A stretch of 33,643 nucleotides of DNA, from contig NZ_SPVG01000083.1 of assembly GCF_004614165.1 (NCBI RefSeq), forward strand, positions 1 to 33,643, written 5' to 3'. Shown piece after piece: positions 23,331 through 32,203 of the stretch. The position numbers and the translations under genes are program-made. The first letter of the stretch is position 1. The number at the start of each line of letters is the position of its first letter. The notes beneath the pieces are model-generated. The model ran no database searches, was not told where the DNA came from, and saw only the letters and a list, made by a program, of their open reading frames with translations. This DNA is from Duganella callida. GTDB lineage: Bacteria > Pseudomonadota > Gammaproteobacteria > Burkholderiales > Burkholderiaceae_D.

Positions 23331-25070
23331 TTAAAATTCTTCCCAGTCCTGGTCGGCGCCGACTGTGGCCGGTTTGCGCGGCCTGGCGGGAACGGCCGCC
23401 AGTTTGGGCGGCGTGCGCTTGGCCGGCGGCGTGGCGGCACGGGAAGGACGCGCGGCCGACAGGGCGGGTTTGGCCGCTTTGGCGCTCGCCGGCGTCGCCA
23501 GCGCCGCGTGCATGCCGTCCTGTCCCAGCTTGAACGATGCCGCCACTTCGGCCAGGCGCGCCGCCTGTTCCTGCATGCTGGTCGCCGCTGCCGCCGCTTC
23601 CTCGACCAGCGCCGCGTTCTGCTGCGTCACCTGGTCCATCTGCGTGATGGCGGTGTTGACCTGGTCGATGCCGACACTCTGTTCGCTGCTGGCCGAGGTG
23701 ATCTCGCCCATGATGTCGGTCACCCGGCGCACGCTGGCCACCACGTCGTCCATGGTGCTGCCGGCCTGCTGCACCAGTTTCGAACCGATGTCGACCTGCT
23801 CGACCGAATTGCCGATCAATTCCTTGATCTCCTTGGCCGCGGCGGCCGAGCGCTGCGCTAGTCCGCGCACTTCGGACGCCACCACGGCGAAGCCGCGCCC
23901 CTGTTCGCCGGCGCGCGCCGCTTCCACCGCGGCGTTCAGGGCCAGGATGTTGGTCTGGAAGGCGATACCGTCGATGACGCTGATGATGTCGAAAATCTTG
24001 CGCGAAGAATCATTGATCGAGCCCATGGTATTGACCACCTGGCTGACGATGTCGCCGCCTTTCTCCGCCACTTCGGACGCCGCGTGCGCCAGCTGGTTGG
24101 CCTGACGGGCGTTTTCCGCATTCTGCCGCACGGTGGAGGTCAGCTCTTCCATCGACGATGCCGTCTCCTCCAGCGAACTGGCCTGCTCCTCGGTGCGCTG
24201 CGACAGATCCATGTTGCCGGCGGCGATCTGGTTGGAGGCGGTGGCGATGGTGTGGGTGCCCACCTGCACCTGGCTGACCACCTGGCGCAGCGCATCGTTC
24301 ATGCTTTTCAGCGCCGTCATCAGGTCGCCGATTTCGTCCTGGTTGGTGCGACTGTCGAATGGGGTGGTCAGGTCGCCGTTGGCCACCGTGGTGGCGATGT
24401 CCACCGCCGACTTGAGCGGCACCGTGATCGAACGCGAGATCACCCAGGCCGCCAGCGAGCCGACCGACACCATCAGCACCGCCAGCAGCAGCAGCAACGC
24501 ATTGCTGCGGTCATTGGCGGCGTCGATGGCGTGCGCGGTGTCGTCGATCGCCTTGCGCTGCAAGGTGAGCAGACTTTTCACCTTGTTCTGATAGGTCTCG
24601 GCGGCGGGCGTGAAGCTGCTGTTGAAGGCCTGCTCGGCCTTGGCGCTATCGCCGGCCTTGCGCGCGTTCATGACCTCGGTCTTGGCTTTCTGATACTGGT
24701 CGCGCAGCTTGGTGATGTCGGCAAACAGCGCGCGCTCCTCGTCGGTGTCGATCAGCTCCTTGAGCTGTCCCATCAGATCGCTGCCGCGCTTGACGCTGCC
24801 CGCGATGACGTCGGCGAAGGTGGTGGACAAGGTCTGGTCGGTGCTGCGGGCGATCAGCGCGGTGCGCGCGATGGCGGAGTAAATCAGCACATACCAGTCG
24901 GCCACCAGGCGTTCCTTGGCCAGCGGCTTTTCCATCATGGCGCGCGTGGCCTGGGCGTTGGCGCGGGCGTTCACCAGCGCGACCGAAGTCGCCAGAATGG
25001 ACAGCACGAGGACGATGGCGAAACCGGTGGCGAGACGCGTACCGATGCGCATCCGTGACAGAATGTTCAT
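23331..25070 (-). CDS. Methyl-accepting chemotaxis protein with C-terminal DWEEF tail
   Basis: A 579-residue inner-membrane chemoreceptor. TM1 is about residues 11-33 (LATGFAIVLVLSILATSVAL), the periplasmic four-helix-bundle (4HB_MCP-like) sensor spans 34-190, and TM2 is about 191-213 (ALLLLLAVLMVSVGSLAAWV). HAMP follows (SRSITVPLKSAVDIATTVAN), then the signalling domain with the invariant hairpin tip region IDGIAFQTNILALNAAVEAA and RAGEQGRGFAVVASEVRGLA. Methylation-helix segments rich in E/Q flank it. After an Ala/Pro/Lys linker (about 518-570) the chain ends in DWEEF, resembling the NWETF/NWESF pentapeptide that tethers CheR and CheB in enteric receptors. Ligand is unknown. Confidence 0.96.
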   Translation of the reverse strand: MNILSRMRIGTRLATGFAIVLVLSILATSVALVNARANAQATRAMMEKPLAKERLVADWYVLIYSAIARTALIARSTDQTLSTTFADVIAGSVKRGSDLMGQLKELIDTDEERALFADITKLRDQYQKAKTEVMNARKAGDSAKAEQAFNSSFTPAAETYQNKVKSLLTLQRKAIDDTAHAIDAANDRSNALLLLLAVLMVSVGSLAAWVISRSITVPLKSAVDIATTVANGDLTTPFDSRTNQDEIGDLMTALKSMNDALRQVVSQVQVGTHTIATASNQIAAGNMDLSQRTEEQASSLEETASSMEELTSTVRQNAENARQANQLAHAASEVAEKGGDIVSQVVNTMGSINDSSRKIFDIISVIDGIAFQTNILALNAAVEAARAGEQGRGFAVVASEVRGLAQRSAAAAKEIKELIGNSVEQVDIGSKLVQQAGSTMDDVVASVRRVTDIMGEITSASSEQSVGIDQVNTAITQMDQVTQQNAALVEEAAAAATSMQEQAARLAEVAASFKLGQDGMHAALATPASAKAAKPALSAARPSRAATPPAKRTPPKLAAVPARPRKPATVGADQDWEEF

Positions 25071-25156
25071 GATGTTGACTCCCGAACTGAAGTGCAGGAT
25101 TCAAGTATGCGCCTGTCCGGCCGCCGTGTGTGCGTTTTGTTGCTGTTTGGGAACAG

Positions 25157-26230
25157 TCAAAAACTGGCGGCCTGATTCAGGTCGGGCCTTTCGCACCAGC
25201 GGGCGAAAGCGTCGGCCAGCCGTTCGCTTTCGCCGATGGCGCTCAGCCAGTCGCGCGTGCGGCGCTGGTTATCCTGGCCGTAGACCTTGAAGTCCTTGCG
25301 GTCGGGCAGCTTGGCGTTGGGCAGGCGGGCGATGAAGTCGGGCGAGGGCGAGACCAGGATCAGGTTGTCCAGCGCCTGATCGCGCGCGCGGCGCCATGGC
25401 ATCGACTTGTCGAGCCAACCGGGCACGATGTAATCGTTGAAGTGCGGGTACAGCACCAGGCCGGCGTCGCGCTGATAGGGCAGGTGCAGGTGATAGTCGA
25501 TCAGGCCACCGTCCCAGTAGGCGCCGGCCGGCGCGCCGGCGATATCGGTGACGGCCTGCAGCACCAGCGGGATCGAGCCGGAAGCCAGCAGCGCGTCGCG
25601 CAGATTGTGTGCGCTGAGTTCGACGAAGCGGCCGTCGAAGGCGTCGAAGCGTTCGCGCAGCCAGTTGGCGTCGTCGCCGGCGTGATGGAACACCACCCGG
25701 TGCATCGACGCGGCCAGGCGGTTGCGCGATACCGCGTTGCCGACGGCAGCCAGCAGAAAGCCGGCCATCTCGCGCCAGCGCGCACCGTTGGTATTGGCCA
25801 GCGCACCGGCGCCGCGCGCGGTCAGCACCGACAGGTGGTGATGCGGATGACCGATCACTTCCCGCGCGCGGCCGTCGATCAATTCGTCGAGCAGCGCGCG
25901 GCAGGTGCGCGACACATACTCGGGCGTGACGTTTTTCGGGTAGCGCTGGCTGGCGTACAGGCGCGCCAGCCGCTTGTGCGCCGCGACCGGATCGTCGAAG
26001 GCGGAAGCGGCCATGCGCCAGGCGCCGATCGAGGCGCCCACCAGCTTGCGCGGACGCGGTGCCTGGCGCAGAAAATCGCCGAACAACCAGCAATCGAAGC
26101 CATGCAGGATCAGCCCTTTCGGCCCGCCGGCGGCCGCCGGCACAATCGCCACATCGGCCGCCAGCACACCCTCTGCGGCGATACGTTGGCGGGCCTTGTG
26201 ACCCAGTCGAATGGTAATTGGCGATGTCAT
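25157..26230 (-). CDS. Patatin-like phospholipase/acyl hydrolase
   Basis: A 357-residue patatin-family protein. The catalytic dyad is recognisable: nucleophile S67 in the GxSxG motif (KLVGASIGAWRMA) and D240 in the DGG motif (AYWDGGLIDYH). An oxyanion-hole-like GGPKG lies at 35-39. No signal peptide or membrane helix is obvious, so it is probably cytoplasmic. The acyl substrate is unknown. It lies 26 bases after the outer-membrane channel gene and on the same strand, so it may be transcribed with the efflux operon; no ribosome-binding site is seen before ATG 26228-26230, where the short gap holds a sequence that looks like a dispersed repeat (26231-26258). Confidence 0.85.
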   Translation of the reverse strand: MTSPITIRLGHKARQRIAAEGVLAADVAIVPAAAGGPKGLILHGFDCWLFGDFLRQAPRPRKLVGASIGAWRMAASAFDDPVAAHKRLARLYASQRYPKNVTPEYVSRTCRALLDELIDGRAREVIGHPHHHLSVLTARGAGALANTNGARWREMAGFLLAAVGNAVSRNRLAASMHRVVFHHAGDDANWLRERFDAFDGRFVELSAHNLRDALLASGSIPLVLQAVTDIAGAPAGAYWDGGLIDYHLHLPYQRDAGLVLYPHFNDYIVPGWLDKSMPWRRARDQALDNLILVSPSPDFIARLPNAKLPDRKDFKVYGQDNQRRTRDWLSAIGESERLADAFARWCERPDLNQAASF

Positions 26231-26256
26231 GGTTTGAGTCGGCTCTGACCCCGATT

Positions 26257-27720
26257 TTACTTGAGGCCGCCGCCGAGGGCGCGATACAGGTCGATGGCGG
26301 TGGTGGTGCGCAGCAGGCGCGCCTGCACCACCGCCTGCTGGGCGCTGAACAGCTCGCGCTGGGCGTCCAGTACGTCCAGGCTGCTGGCGACGCCATTGTC
26401 GAAGCGCAGTTGCAGCAGCTTCAGACGGTCGGCCTGGGCGTCCTGCACGGCGCGCTGGGCGTTGACTTGTTCGCCCAGGTAGTCGCGCGCGGCCAGCGCG
26501 TCCGCCACTTCGCGGAACGCGGTCTGGATGGTTTTTTCGTAGTCGGCCACGGCGATGTTTTTACGGACCTCGCTCAGCGTCAGGTTGGCGCGGTTGCGCC
26601 CGGCGTCGAAGATGGGCAGGGTCAGCGCCGGCGCGAACGACCAGCTGCCGGAACCGCTGTCGAACAGGCCGTGCAGCGACGGGCTGCTGCTGCCCACCGC
26701 CACCGTCAGGCCGATGCGCGGGAAGAACGCGGCCCGTGCGGCGCCGATGTTGGCGTTGGCCGATTTCAGGCGCTGCTCGGCGGCGCGGATGTCGGGCCGG
26801 CGCACCAGCAGGTCGGACGGCAAGCCTTCCGGCAGCGCGCTCAACGCGTCGATCTGGGCGTCGCTCGGCATGGCGCCGCTGGCGGCCGACGAGGGCGGTT
26901 GGCCGATCAACAGCGTCAGCGCATTCTCGGCCTGCGCGCGCTGGCGCGCCAGCGTGAGCGCCGACGCGCGCGCGGTTTCCATCAGCGTTTCGTTGGAACG
27001 CAGGTCGAGGCGCGAGGAGGCGCCCACTTCGGCGCGCTGTTGGGTGAGCTTGTAGGTGCGGGCCCGCGCTTCGTACGTTTGCTGCGCCAGCGCGTACTGC
27101 TCGGCGTAGGCGCGTTCGGTGTAATAGGCCTGCGCCACTTGCGACACCAGCGCGATCTGCGCCGCCTGGCGCGCTTCGTCGGTGGCCAGGTAGGCCGCCA
27201 GCGCGGCGTCGTTCAGGCTTTTGACGCGGCCGAAGAAGTCCAGTTCGAACGAGGTCACCGACAGCCCGACATCGTAGCGTTTGCCGACCACGGTCTGGCC
27301 GCTGCCGGACAGGAAGGCCGGGGTCTTGGCCTTGGTGGCGCTGGCGCTGGCGTTCAGGTTGGGCAGGCGGTCGGCCGACTGGATGTCGTACTGCGCGCGC
27401 GCTTCGTCGATGCGCAGCACGGCGGTGCGCAGGTCGCGGTTGTTGTCCAGCGCGGCGGCGATCAGCGATTGCAGGCGCGGGTCGGTGAAGTAGTCGCGCC
27501 AGCCGGTGTCCACGGCGGACCTGGCATCGGCCGGCAGCGGCAGGGCGACGCTGTTTTTCGCCGCGGCGCCGGCGCTGTCGGACGGGAAGCTGGCGGCCAC
27601 CGGCGCGGACGGGCGTTGGTAGCTCGGCGCCATCGAGCATGCCGACAGCAGGCCTGCGGTCAGCAGCGCCGCGAATGCGCCGCGCGGCGAGGCTTCGGCG
27701 GAGTTAATCATAGGTTTCAT
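26257..27720 (-). CDS. RND efflux outer-membrane channel lipoprotein (OprM/NodT family)
   Basis: A 487-residue TolC-like outer-membrane factor. The signal peptide ends in a lipobox with C28 (AGLLSACSMAPSYQRP), so the protein is lipid anchored. The two OEP repeats follow: DTGWRDYFTDPRLQSLIAAA with NNRDLRTAVLRIDEARAQYD, and later LPSDLLVRRPDIRAAEQRLK with ANIGAARAAFFPRIGLT. C-terminal SLDVLDAQRELFSAQQAVVQ is typical. It opens inside the end of the pump gene (17-base overlap), showing tight coupling; ATG 27709-27711 is a second possible start. Together with the adaptor and pump it completes a three-part export channel. Confidence 0.96.
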   Translation of the reverse strand: MKPMINSAEASPRGAFAALLTAGLLSACSMAPSYQRPSAPVAASFPSDSAGAAAKNSVALPLPADARSAVDTGWRDYFTDPRLQSLIAAALDNNRDLRTAVLRIDEARAQYDIQSADRLPNLNASASATKAKTPAFLSGSGQTVVGKRYDVGLSVTSFELDFFGRVKSLNDAALAAYLATDEARQAAQIALVSQVAQAYYTERAYAEQYALAQQTYEARARTYKLTQQRAEVGASSRLDLRSNETLMETARASALTLARQRAQAENALTLLIGQPPSSAASGAMPSDAQIDALSALPEGLPSDLLVRRPDIRAAEQRLKSANANIGAARAAFFPRIGLTVAVGSSSPSLHGLFDSGSGSWSFAPALTLPIFDAGRNRANLTLSEVRKNIAVADYEKTIQTAFREVADALAARDYLGEQVNAQRAVQDAQADRLKLLQLRFDNGVASSLDVLDAQRELFSAQQAVVQARLLRTTTAIDLYRALGGGLK

Positions 27721-30700
27721 GGTTTTTATCGTTCATTTCATGTGCGGCCAGTTTGCGCTGGCGTTCGCTGCCCTTGAATATCCTGCGGATGACGACGAAG
27801 AACACCGGCACCAGGAACACCGCCAGCACGGTGGCCGTGATCATCCCGCCCATCACGCCGGTGCCGATGGCGCGCTGACTGGCCGAACCCGCGCCGGTGG
27901 CGATCACCAGCGGCAGCACGCCGAGGATGAAGGCCAGCGAGGTCATGATGATGGGGCGGAAACGCAGATGCACCGCTTCCAGCGTCGCTTCGATCAGCCC
28001 CTTGCCCTGCGCCTGCAGGTCCTTGGCGAATTCGATGATCAGAATCGCGTTCTTGGCCGACAGGCCGATGATCGCAATCAGGCCCACTTTGAAGTAGACG
28101 TCGTTCGGCAGTCCGCGGATGGTCGCGCCGAGCAGCGCGCCCAGCACGCCCAGCGGCACCACCAGCAGCACGGCGATCGGTATCGATTCGCTTTCGTACA
28201 GTGCCGCCAGCACCAGGAAGGCCGCCAGCAGCGACAGCGCGAACAGCATCGGCGCCTGCGAGCCGGAGGTCTTTTCCTCCAGCGACTGGCCGGTCCATTC
28301 GACGCCGAAGCCCGGCGGCAGCTGCTGCGCCAGGCGTTCCAGTTCATCCATCGCTTCGCCGGTGGAGCGGCCGGGCGCGGCGTCGCCGGTCAGCTTGATG
28401 GCCGGGTAGCCGTTGTAGCGCACCAGCTGCACCGGACCCTGTATCCAATGCGAGGAGGCGAACGAGGAGAACGGCACCATGGTGCCGCTGGCGCTGCGCA
28501 CGTTGAGCTGCATGATGTCTTCCGGCTGCAAACGGCGCGGCGCGTCGGCCTGCACGATCACGCGCTGCTGGCGTCCCGAGCTGGCAAAGTCGTTCACGTA
28601 GGAGGAACCCAACGCGGTCGACATCATGGCGTTGATGTCGGCGAAGGTGACGCCCAGCGCATTGGCTTTCTCGCGGTCGATATCGACCTGCAGCTGCGGC
28701 GCATCTTCCAGCCCTTCGGGCCGCAGACCTTTCAGGATCGGGCTCTTGGCGGCGAGACCCAGCAGCTGGTTGCGCGCCGCGACCAGCGCGTCGTGGCCGG
28801 CCGCGCTGCGGTCCTGCAGGCGCGCGGTGATACCGGTGGCGTTACCCAGTTCGCGGATCGGCGGAGGGCTGAGCGGGAAGATGATCGCATCCGGGATGCC
28901 GGACAGGGCGCCCATGGCGCGCTGCGCGATGGCCTGGGCGGAATCTTCGGCGCCGCGCTCCTTCCAGTCCTTCAGCGGAATGAACACCAGGCCCGCGTTC
29001 TGGCCGTTGCCGGAGAACGAGAAGCCCGCCACCGCGATGGTGCGTGCCACGCCGGGCTGTTTGCGGAAGTAGGCGTCGGCCTGCGCCAGCACGGCCTGGG
29101 TGCGGCTGGTCGATGCGCCGGCCGGCAGCTGCACGTTGGCGATCAGGTAGCCCTGATCCTCGTTCGGCAGGAAGGACGAGGGCAGACGCGCATACAGCCA
29201 GCCGACCACGCCGCACAGCAGCGCGAAGATGATCAGATAGCGGCCGGTGCGCTTGAGGATGCGCGCGATCACGCCCTGATAGCCGGTGGCCGTCACCGCG
29301 AACTTGCGGTTGAACCAGCCGAAGAAGCCTTTCTTCTCGTGGTGATGTCCCGCCTCCACCGGCTTGAGCATGGTGGCGCACAGGGCCGGCGTCAGGGTCA
29401 GCGCCATCAGCGCGGAGAACAGCATGGCCGATACCATCGCCAGCGAGAACTGGCGGTAGATCGCACCCACCGCGCCGCCGAAGAAGGCCATTGGAATGAA
29501 CACCGCCACCAGCACCAGCGTGATGCCGATGATGGCGCCGGTGATCTGGCCCATGGCCTTGCGCGTGGCGTCGCGCGGCGACAGCCCTTCCTCGCTCATG
29601 ATGCGCTCGACGTTTTCCACCACCACGATGGCGTCGTCGACCAGGATGCCGATCGCCAGCACCATGCCGAACATGGTCAGCACGTTGATCGAGAAGCCGA
29701 AGATCTGCATGGCCGCGAAAGTGCCCATCAGGGCCACCGGCACCACGATGGTCGGGATCAGCGTATAGCGGATGTTCTGCAGGAACAGATACATCACCAG
29801 GAACACCAGCACCACCGCTTCCAGCAGGGTCTTGACCACTTCCTCGATCGAGATTTTGACGAAAAGTGAAGTGTCGTAAGGGATGGTGTACTTGACGCCG
29901 GGCGGGAAGTATTTTGACAGTTCGTCCATCTTGGCGCGTACGGCGGTGGCGGTTTCCAGCGCGTTACCGGTCAGCGACAGCTGCACCGCGATGGCGGAGA
30001 ACGGCGCGCCGTTCAGGCGCGCGTTGATGTTGAAGTTGGCGCCGCCCAGTTCCACGCGCGCCACGTCCTTCAGCCGCACCAGCGAGCCGTTGGGATTCGC
30101 ACGCAGCACGATCTGGCCGAATTCGGTGGTGGAGGACAGCTGGCCGGTCACCACGATGGGCGCGGAATAGGTCTGTTTGGCGGGGCTGGGCAGATCGCCC
30201 AGCGTGCCGGAGGTGACCTGCGCATTCTGCGCGCGGATGGCGGCGGTGACGTCGGCCATGTTCATTTTCAGGCCGATCAGCTTGACCGGATCGACCCACA
30301 CGCGCATGGCGCGCTCGGTGCCGAACAACTGCGCCTGGCCGACGCCGGGAATCCGCTTGATCTCATTGACCACGTTGCGCGCCATGTAGTCGCCCAGGCC
30401 GGTCGGATCGAGGCGGCCGTCGGTCGAGGTCAGGCCGACGAACATGAGGATGTTGGAGCGTGCCTTGTTGACCTGCACGCCCTGCTGGGTGACCGATGCC
30501 GGCAGACGCGATTCCACCCGCTTGATGCGGTTCTGCACGTCCACCGAAGCCAGCTCCGGATTGGTGCCGGGCACGAAGGTGACGGTAATGGTGACGTTGC
30601 CGTTACCCTCGCTGACGGATTCCACGTACTGCAGGCCGTCGGCGCCGTTCATCTCCTGTTCGATCACGCTGGTGACGGCGTCGTCCAGCACCTGCGCGGT

Positions 30701-30856
30701 GGCGCCGGGATAGCTGGCGGTGATGACGATGGATGGCGGGGCGATGGTCGGATACTGCGCCACCGGCAGGATGCCGATCGCCAGTATCCCGCCCAGCAGG
30801 ATGAAGAGGGCGATCACCCAGGCGAAGACGGGACGATCGATGAAGAATTTGGCCAT
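27704..30856 (-). CDS. RND multidrug efflux pump, HAE1 family (AcrB/MexB-like)
   Basis: A 1050-residue proton-driven inner-membrane exporter that passes hydrophobic or amphipathic compounds to the outer-membrane channel. The start MAKFFIDRPVFAWVIALFIL and the pattern of twelve helices with two large periplasmic loops are standard. The proton-relay pair D407-D408 is intact (MVLAIGILVDDAIVVVENVE), at the same numbers as in AcrB. Conserved helix-10 Lys region FKVGLIAIIGLSAKNAILII is present. Length matches AcrB (1049). A good ribosome-binding site (GGGAGATCAG) precedes ATG 30856, 12 bases after the adaptor gene. The substrate range cannot be read from the sequence. Confidence 0.97.
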   Translation of the reverse strand: MAKFFIDRPVFAWVIALFILLGGILAIGILPVAQYPTIAPPSIVITASYPGATAQVLDDAVTSVIEQEMNGADGLQYVESVSEGNGNVTITVTFVPGTNPELASVDVQNRIKRVESRLPASVTQQGVQVNKARSNILMFVGLTSTDGRLDPTGLGDYMARNVVNEIKRIPGVGQAQLFGTERAMRVWVDPVKLIGLKMNMADVTAAIRAQNAQVTSGTLGDLPSPAKQTYSAPIVVTGQLSSTTEFGQIVLRANPNGSLVRLKDVARVELGGANFNINARLNGAPFSAIAVQLSLTGNALETATAVRAKMDELSKYFPPGVKYTIPYDTSLFVKISIEEVVKTLLEAVVLVFLVMYLFLQNIRYTLIPTIVVPVALMGTFAAMQIFGFSINVLTMFGMVLAIGILVDDAIVVVENVERIMSEEGLSPRDATRKAMGQITGAIIGITLVLVAVFIPMAFFGGAVGAIYRQFSLAMVSAMLFSALMALTLTPALCATMLKPVEAGHHHEKKGFFGWFNRKFAVTATGYQGVIARILKRTGRYLIIFALLCGVVGWLYARLPSSFLPNEDQGYLIANVQLPAGASTSRTQAVLAQADAYFRKQPGVARTIAVAGFSFSGNGQNAGLVFIPLKDWKERGAEDSAQAIAQRAMGALSGIPDAIIFPLSPPPIRELGNATGITARLQDRSAAGHDALVAARNQLLGLAAKSPILKGLRPEGLEDAPQLQVDIDREKANALGVTFADINAMMSTALGSSYVNDFASSGRQQRVIVQADAPRRLQPEDIMQLNVRSASGTMVPFSSFASSHWIQGPVQLVRYNGYPAIKLTGDAAPGRSTGEAMDELERLAQQLPPGFGVEWTGQSLEEKTSGSQAPMLFALSLLAAFLVLAALYESESIPIAVLLVVPLGVLGALLGATIRGLPNDVYFKVGLIAIIGLSAKNAILIIEFAKDLQAQGKGLIEATLEAVHLRFRPIIMTSLAFILGVLPLVIATGAGSASQRAIGTGVMGGMITATVLAVFLVPVFFVVIRRIFKGSERQRKLAAHEMNDKNHETYD

Positions 30857-30868
30857 CTGATCTCCCGG

Positions 30869-32059
30869 TTATTTGGCTGGCGCCGGCGCGGGTACGGCGG
30901 CCGGCGTGGCACCGACCGGCCCTTTCCACGGCTGCGGATTGACGGTGGCGCCGGGCTTGGCCTTCTGGAAGCCTTCCACCACGATGCGCTCGCCGCCCTT
31001 CAGGCCGGAACTGACCACCCAGTTGCTGCCCTGGTTGGCGGTGGCTACCACCGGCTGCGACACCACCTTGTCGTCGGCGCCGACGATCAGCACCGTCGAT
31101 CCTTCATTGGTGCGCACGATGGCCTGCTGCGGGATGGTGATGGCGGCCTCGTTGACCGCCTGTTCCAGCCTGGCGCGCACGTACATGCCGGGCAGCAGAA
31201 CCTTGTCCGGATTCGGGAACTCGGCGCGCATGGAGACGGTGCCGGTGCTTTCGTCGACGCTCACGTCGGAGAACAGCAGCTTGCCCGGATGCGGATAGGT
31301 CTTGCCGTCCTCCGTCACCAGGCTGACGCTGGCATCGCGTTTGGCCGACCCGTTGCCGGCACTCTTCAGTTTGCCCTCGGCCAGCGCGGCCTGCAGCTTC
31401 AGCACATCGGCCGAGGATTGCGTGATGGTGACGTAAATCGGATCGAGCTGCTGCACGGTGGCCATCGGCGTTGCTTCGCCCTGTCCGACCAGCGCGCCCT
31501 CGGTCACCAGCGCGCGCGAGACGCGGCCGGAGATCGGCGCGGTGACGGTGGCGTAGCCCAGCGTCAGGCCGGCGTTGGTGCGCGCCGCCCTGGCGGTGGC
31601 CAGGTCGGCCTGCGCCTGCTTCTGTGCGGTGACGGCGTCGTCGTATTCCTGCTGGCTGACCGCCTGCGCCGCCAGTAATGGTGTATACCGTTTCACCTTG
31701 AGATCGGCCTGCGCCAGGTTGGCCTCGGCCTTGCCGACCGCCGCCTGGGCGCTGTCGAACGAGGCCTGGAACTGTGCCGGGTCGATACGGAACAGCACCT
31801 CGCCGGCCTTGACGTCGCCGCCCTCCTGGTAGAGGCGTCTCAGCACGATGCCGGCGGTCCGCGCGCGCACCTGGGCGATGCGCGACGCCTCGGTGCGGCC
31901 CGGCAGTTCGCTGCTCAGGGTGACCGCGCTGGGCGTGACGGTGACGACGGCGACGGTGGCCGGCGGCGGCGCGCCGGGCGCGGCGGCCTTGTCGCCGCAG
32001 GCGCTCAGCAGGGTCATGATGGCGACAGCGGCGGCGGTGCTACGGGGGACTGATCTCAT
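30869..32059 (-). CDS. RND efflux periplasmic adaptor lipoprotein (AcrA/MexA-like)
   Basis: A 396-residue membrane-fusion protein bridging pump and channel. Signal peptide with lipobox and lipidated C21 (AIMTLLSACGDKAAAPGAPP). Then the lipoyl half-motif (SRIAQVRARTAGIVLRRLYQ), DVKAGEVLFRIDPAQFQASF, the alpha-hairpin (QAAVGKAEANLAQADLKVKR), the second lipoyl half (ATVTAPISGRVSRALVTEGA) and the beta-barrel (VLLPGMYVRARLEQAVNEAA). First gene of the efflux operon. Upstream a TATAAA stands about 25 bases before the start with no good -35, and a long hairpin lies at 32145-32183. No TetR-type regulator adjoins it within the window. Confidence 0.96.
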   Translation of the reverse strand: MRSVPRSTAAAVAIMTLLSACGDKAAAPGAPPPATVAVVTVTPSAVTLSSELPGRTEASRIAQVRARTAGIVLRRLYQEGGDVKAGEVLFRIDPAQFQASFDSAQAAVGKAEANLAQADLKVKRYTPLLAAQAVSQQEYDDAVTAQKQAQADLATARAARTNAGLTLGYATVTAPISGRVSRALVTEGALVGQGEATPMATVQQLDPIYVTITQSSADVLKLQAALAEGKLKSAGNGSAKRDASVSLVTEDGKTYPHPGKLLFSDVSVDESTGTVSMRAEFPNPDKVLLPGMYVRARLEQAVNEAAITIPQQAIVRTNEGSTVLIVGADDKVVSQPVVATANQGSNWVVSSGLKGGERIVVEGFQKAKPGATVNPQPWKGPVGATPAAVPAPAPAK

Positions 32060-32144
32060 GGAGGTCTCGCAAGATGGGTTTTATACTTGATGCAAGATTG
32101 TAATACAGGCAGAAAACTACGGCTGGGAGCGTATCCAGATGCAA

Positions 32145-32183
32145 CAAGGGCAGAAGGCGGCGGGCGCCGCGCTTCTGCCCTTG
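32145..32183. repeat. Long hairpin (12-bp perfect arms) between tal and the efflux operon
   Basis: CAAGGGCAGAAG (32145-32156) and CTTCTGCCCTTG (32172-32183) pair completely; the 15 bases between are themselves self-complementary (GCGGCG with CGCCGC). No T run follows on either strand. It lies 21 bases past the tal stop, so the likeliest role is stopping or stabilising the tal transcript; it could also affect transcription entering the efflux operon. Confidence 0.6.
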
Positions 32184-32203
32184 CAGACGAACCAGCCTGG
32201 AAC

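Noticed and set aside
25141-25154. CTGTT-CCCA-AACAG dyad as a terminator for the efflux/patatin transcript
   Set aside because: The stem is only 5 bp with no T run on the relevant strand.
27719-29869. A 716-codon open frame antisense to the RND pump
   Set aside because: The pump is full length with all conserved residues; the antisense translation is His/Gln/Arg-rich and matches nothing.
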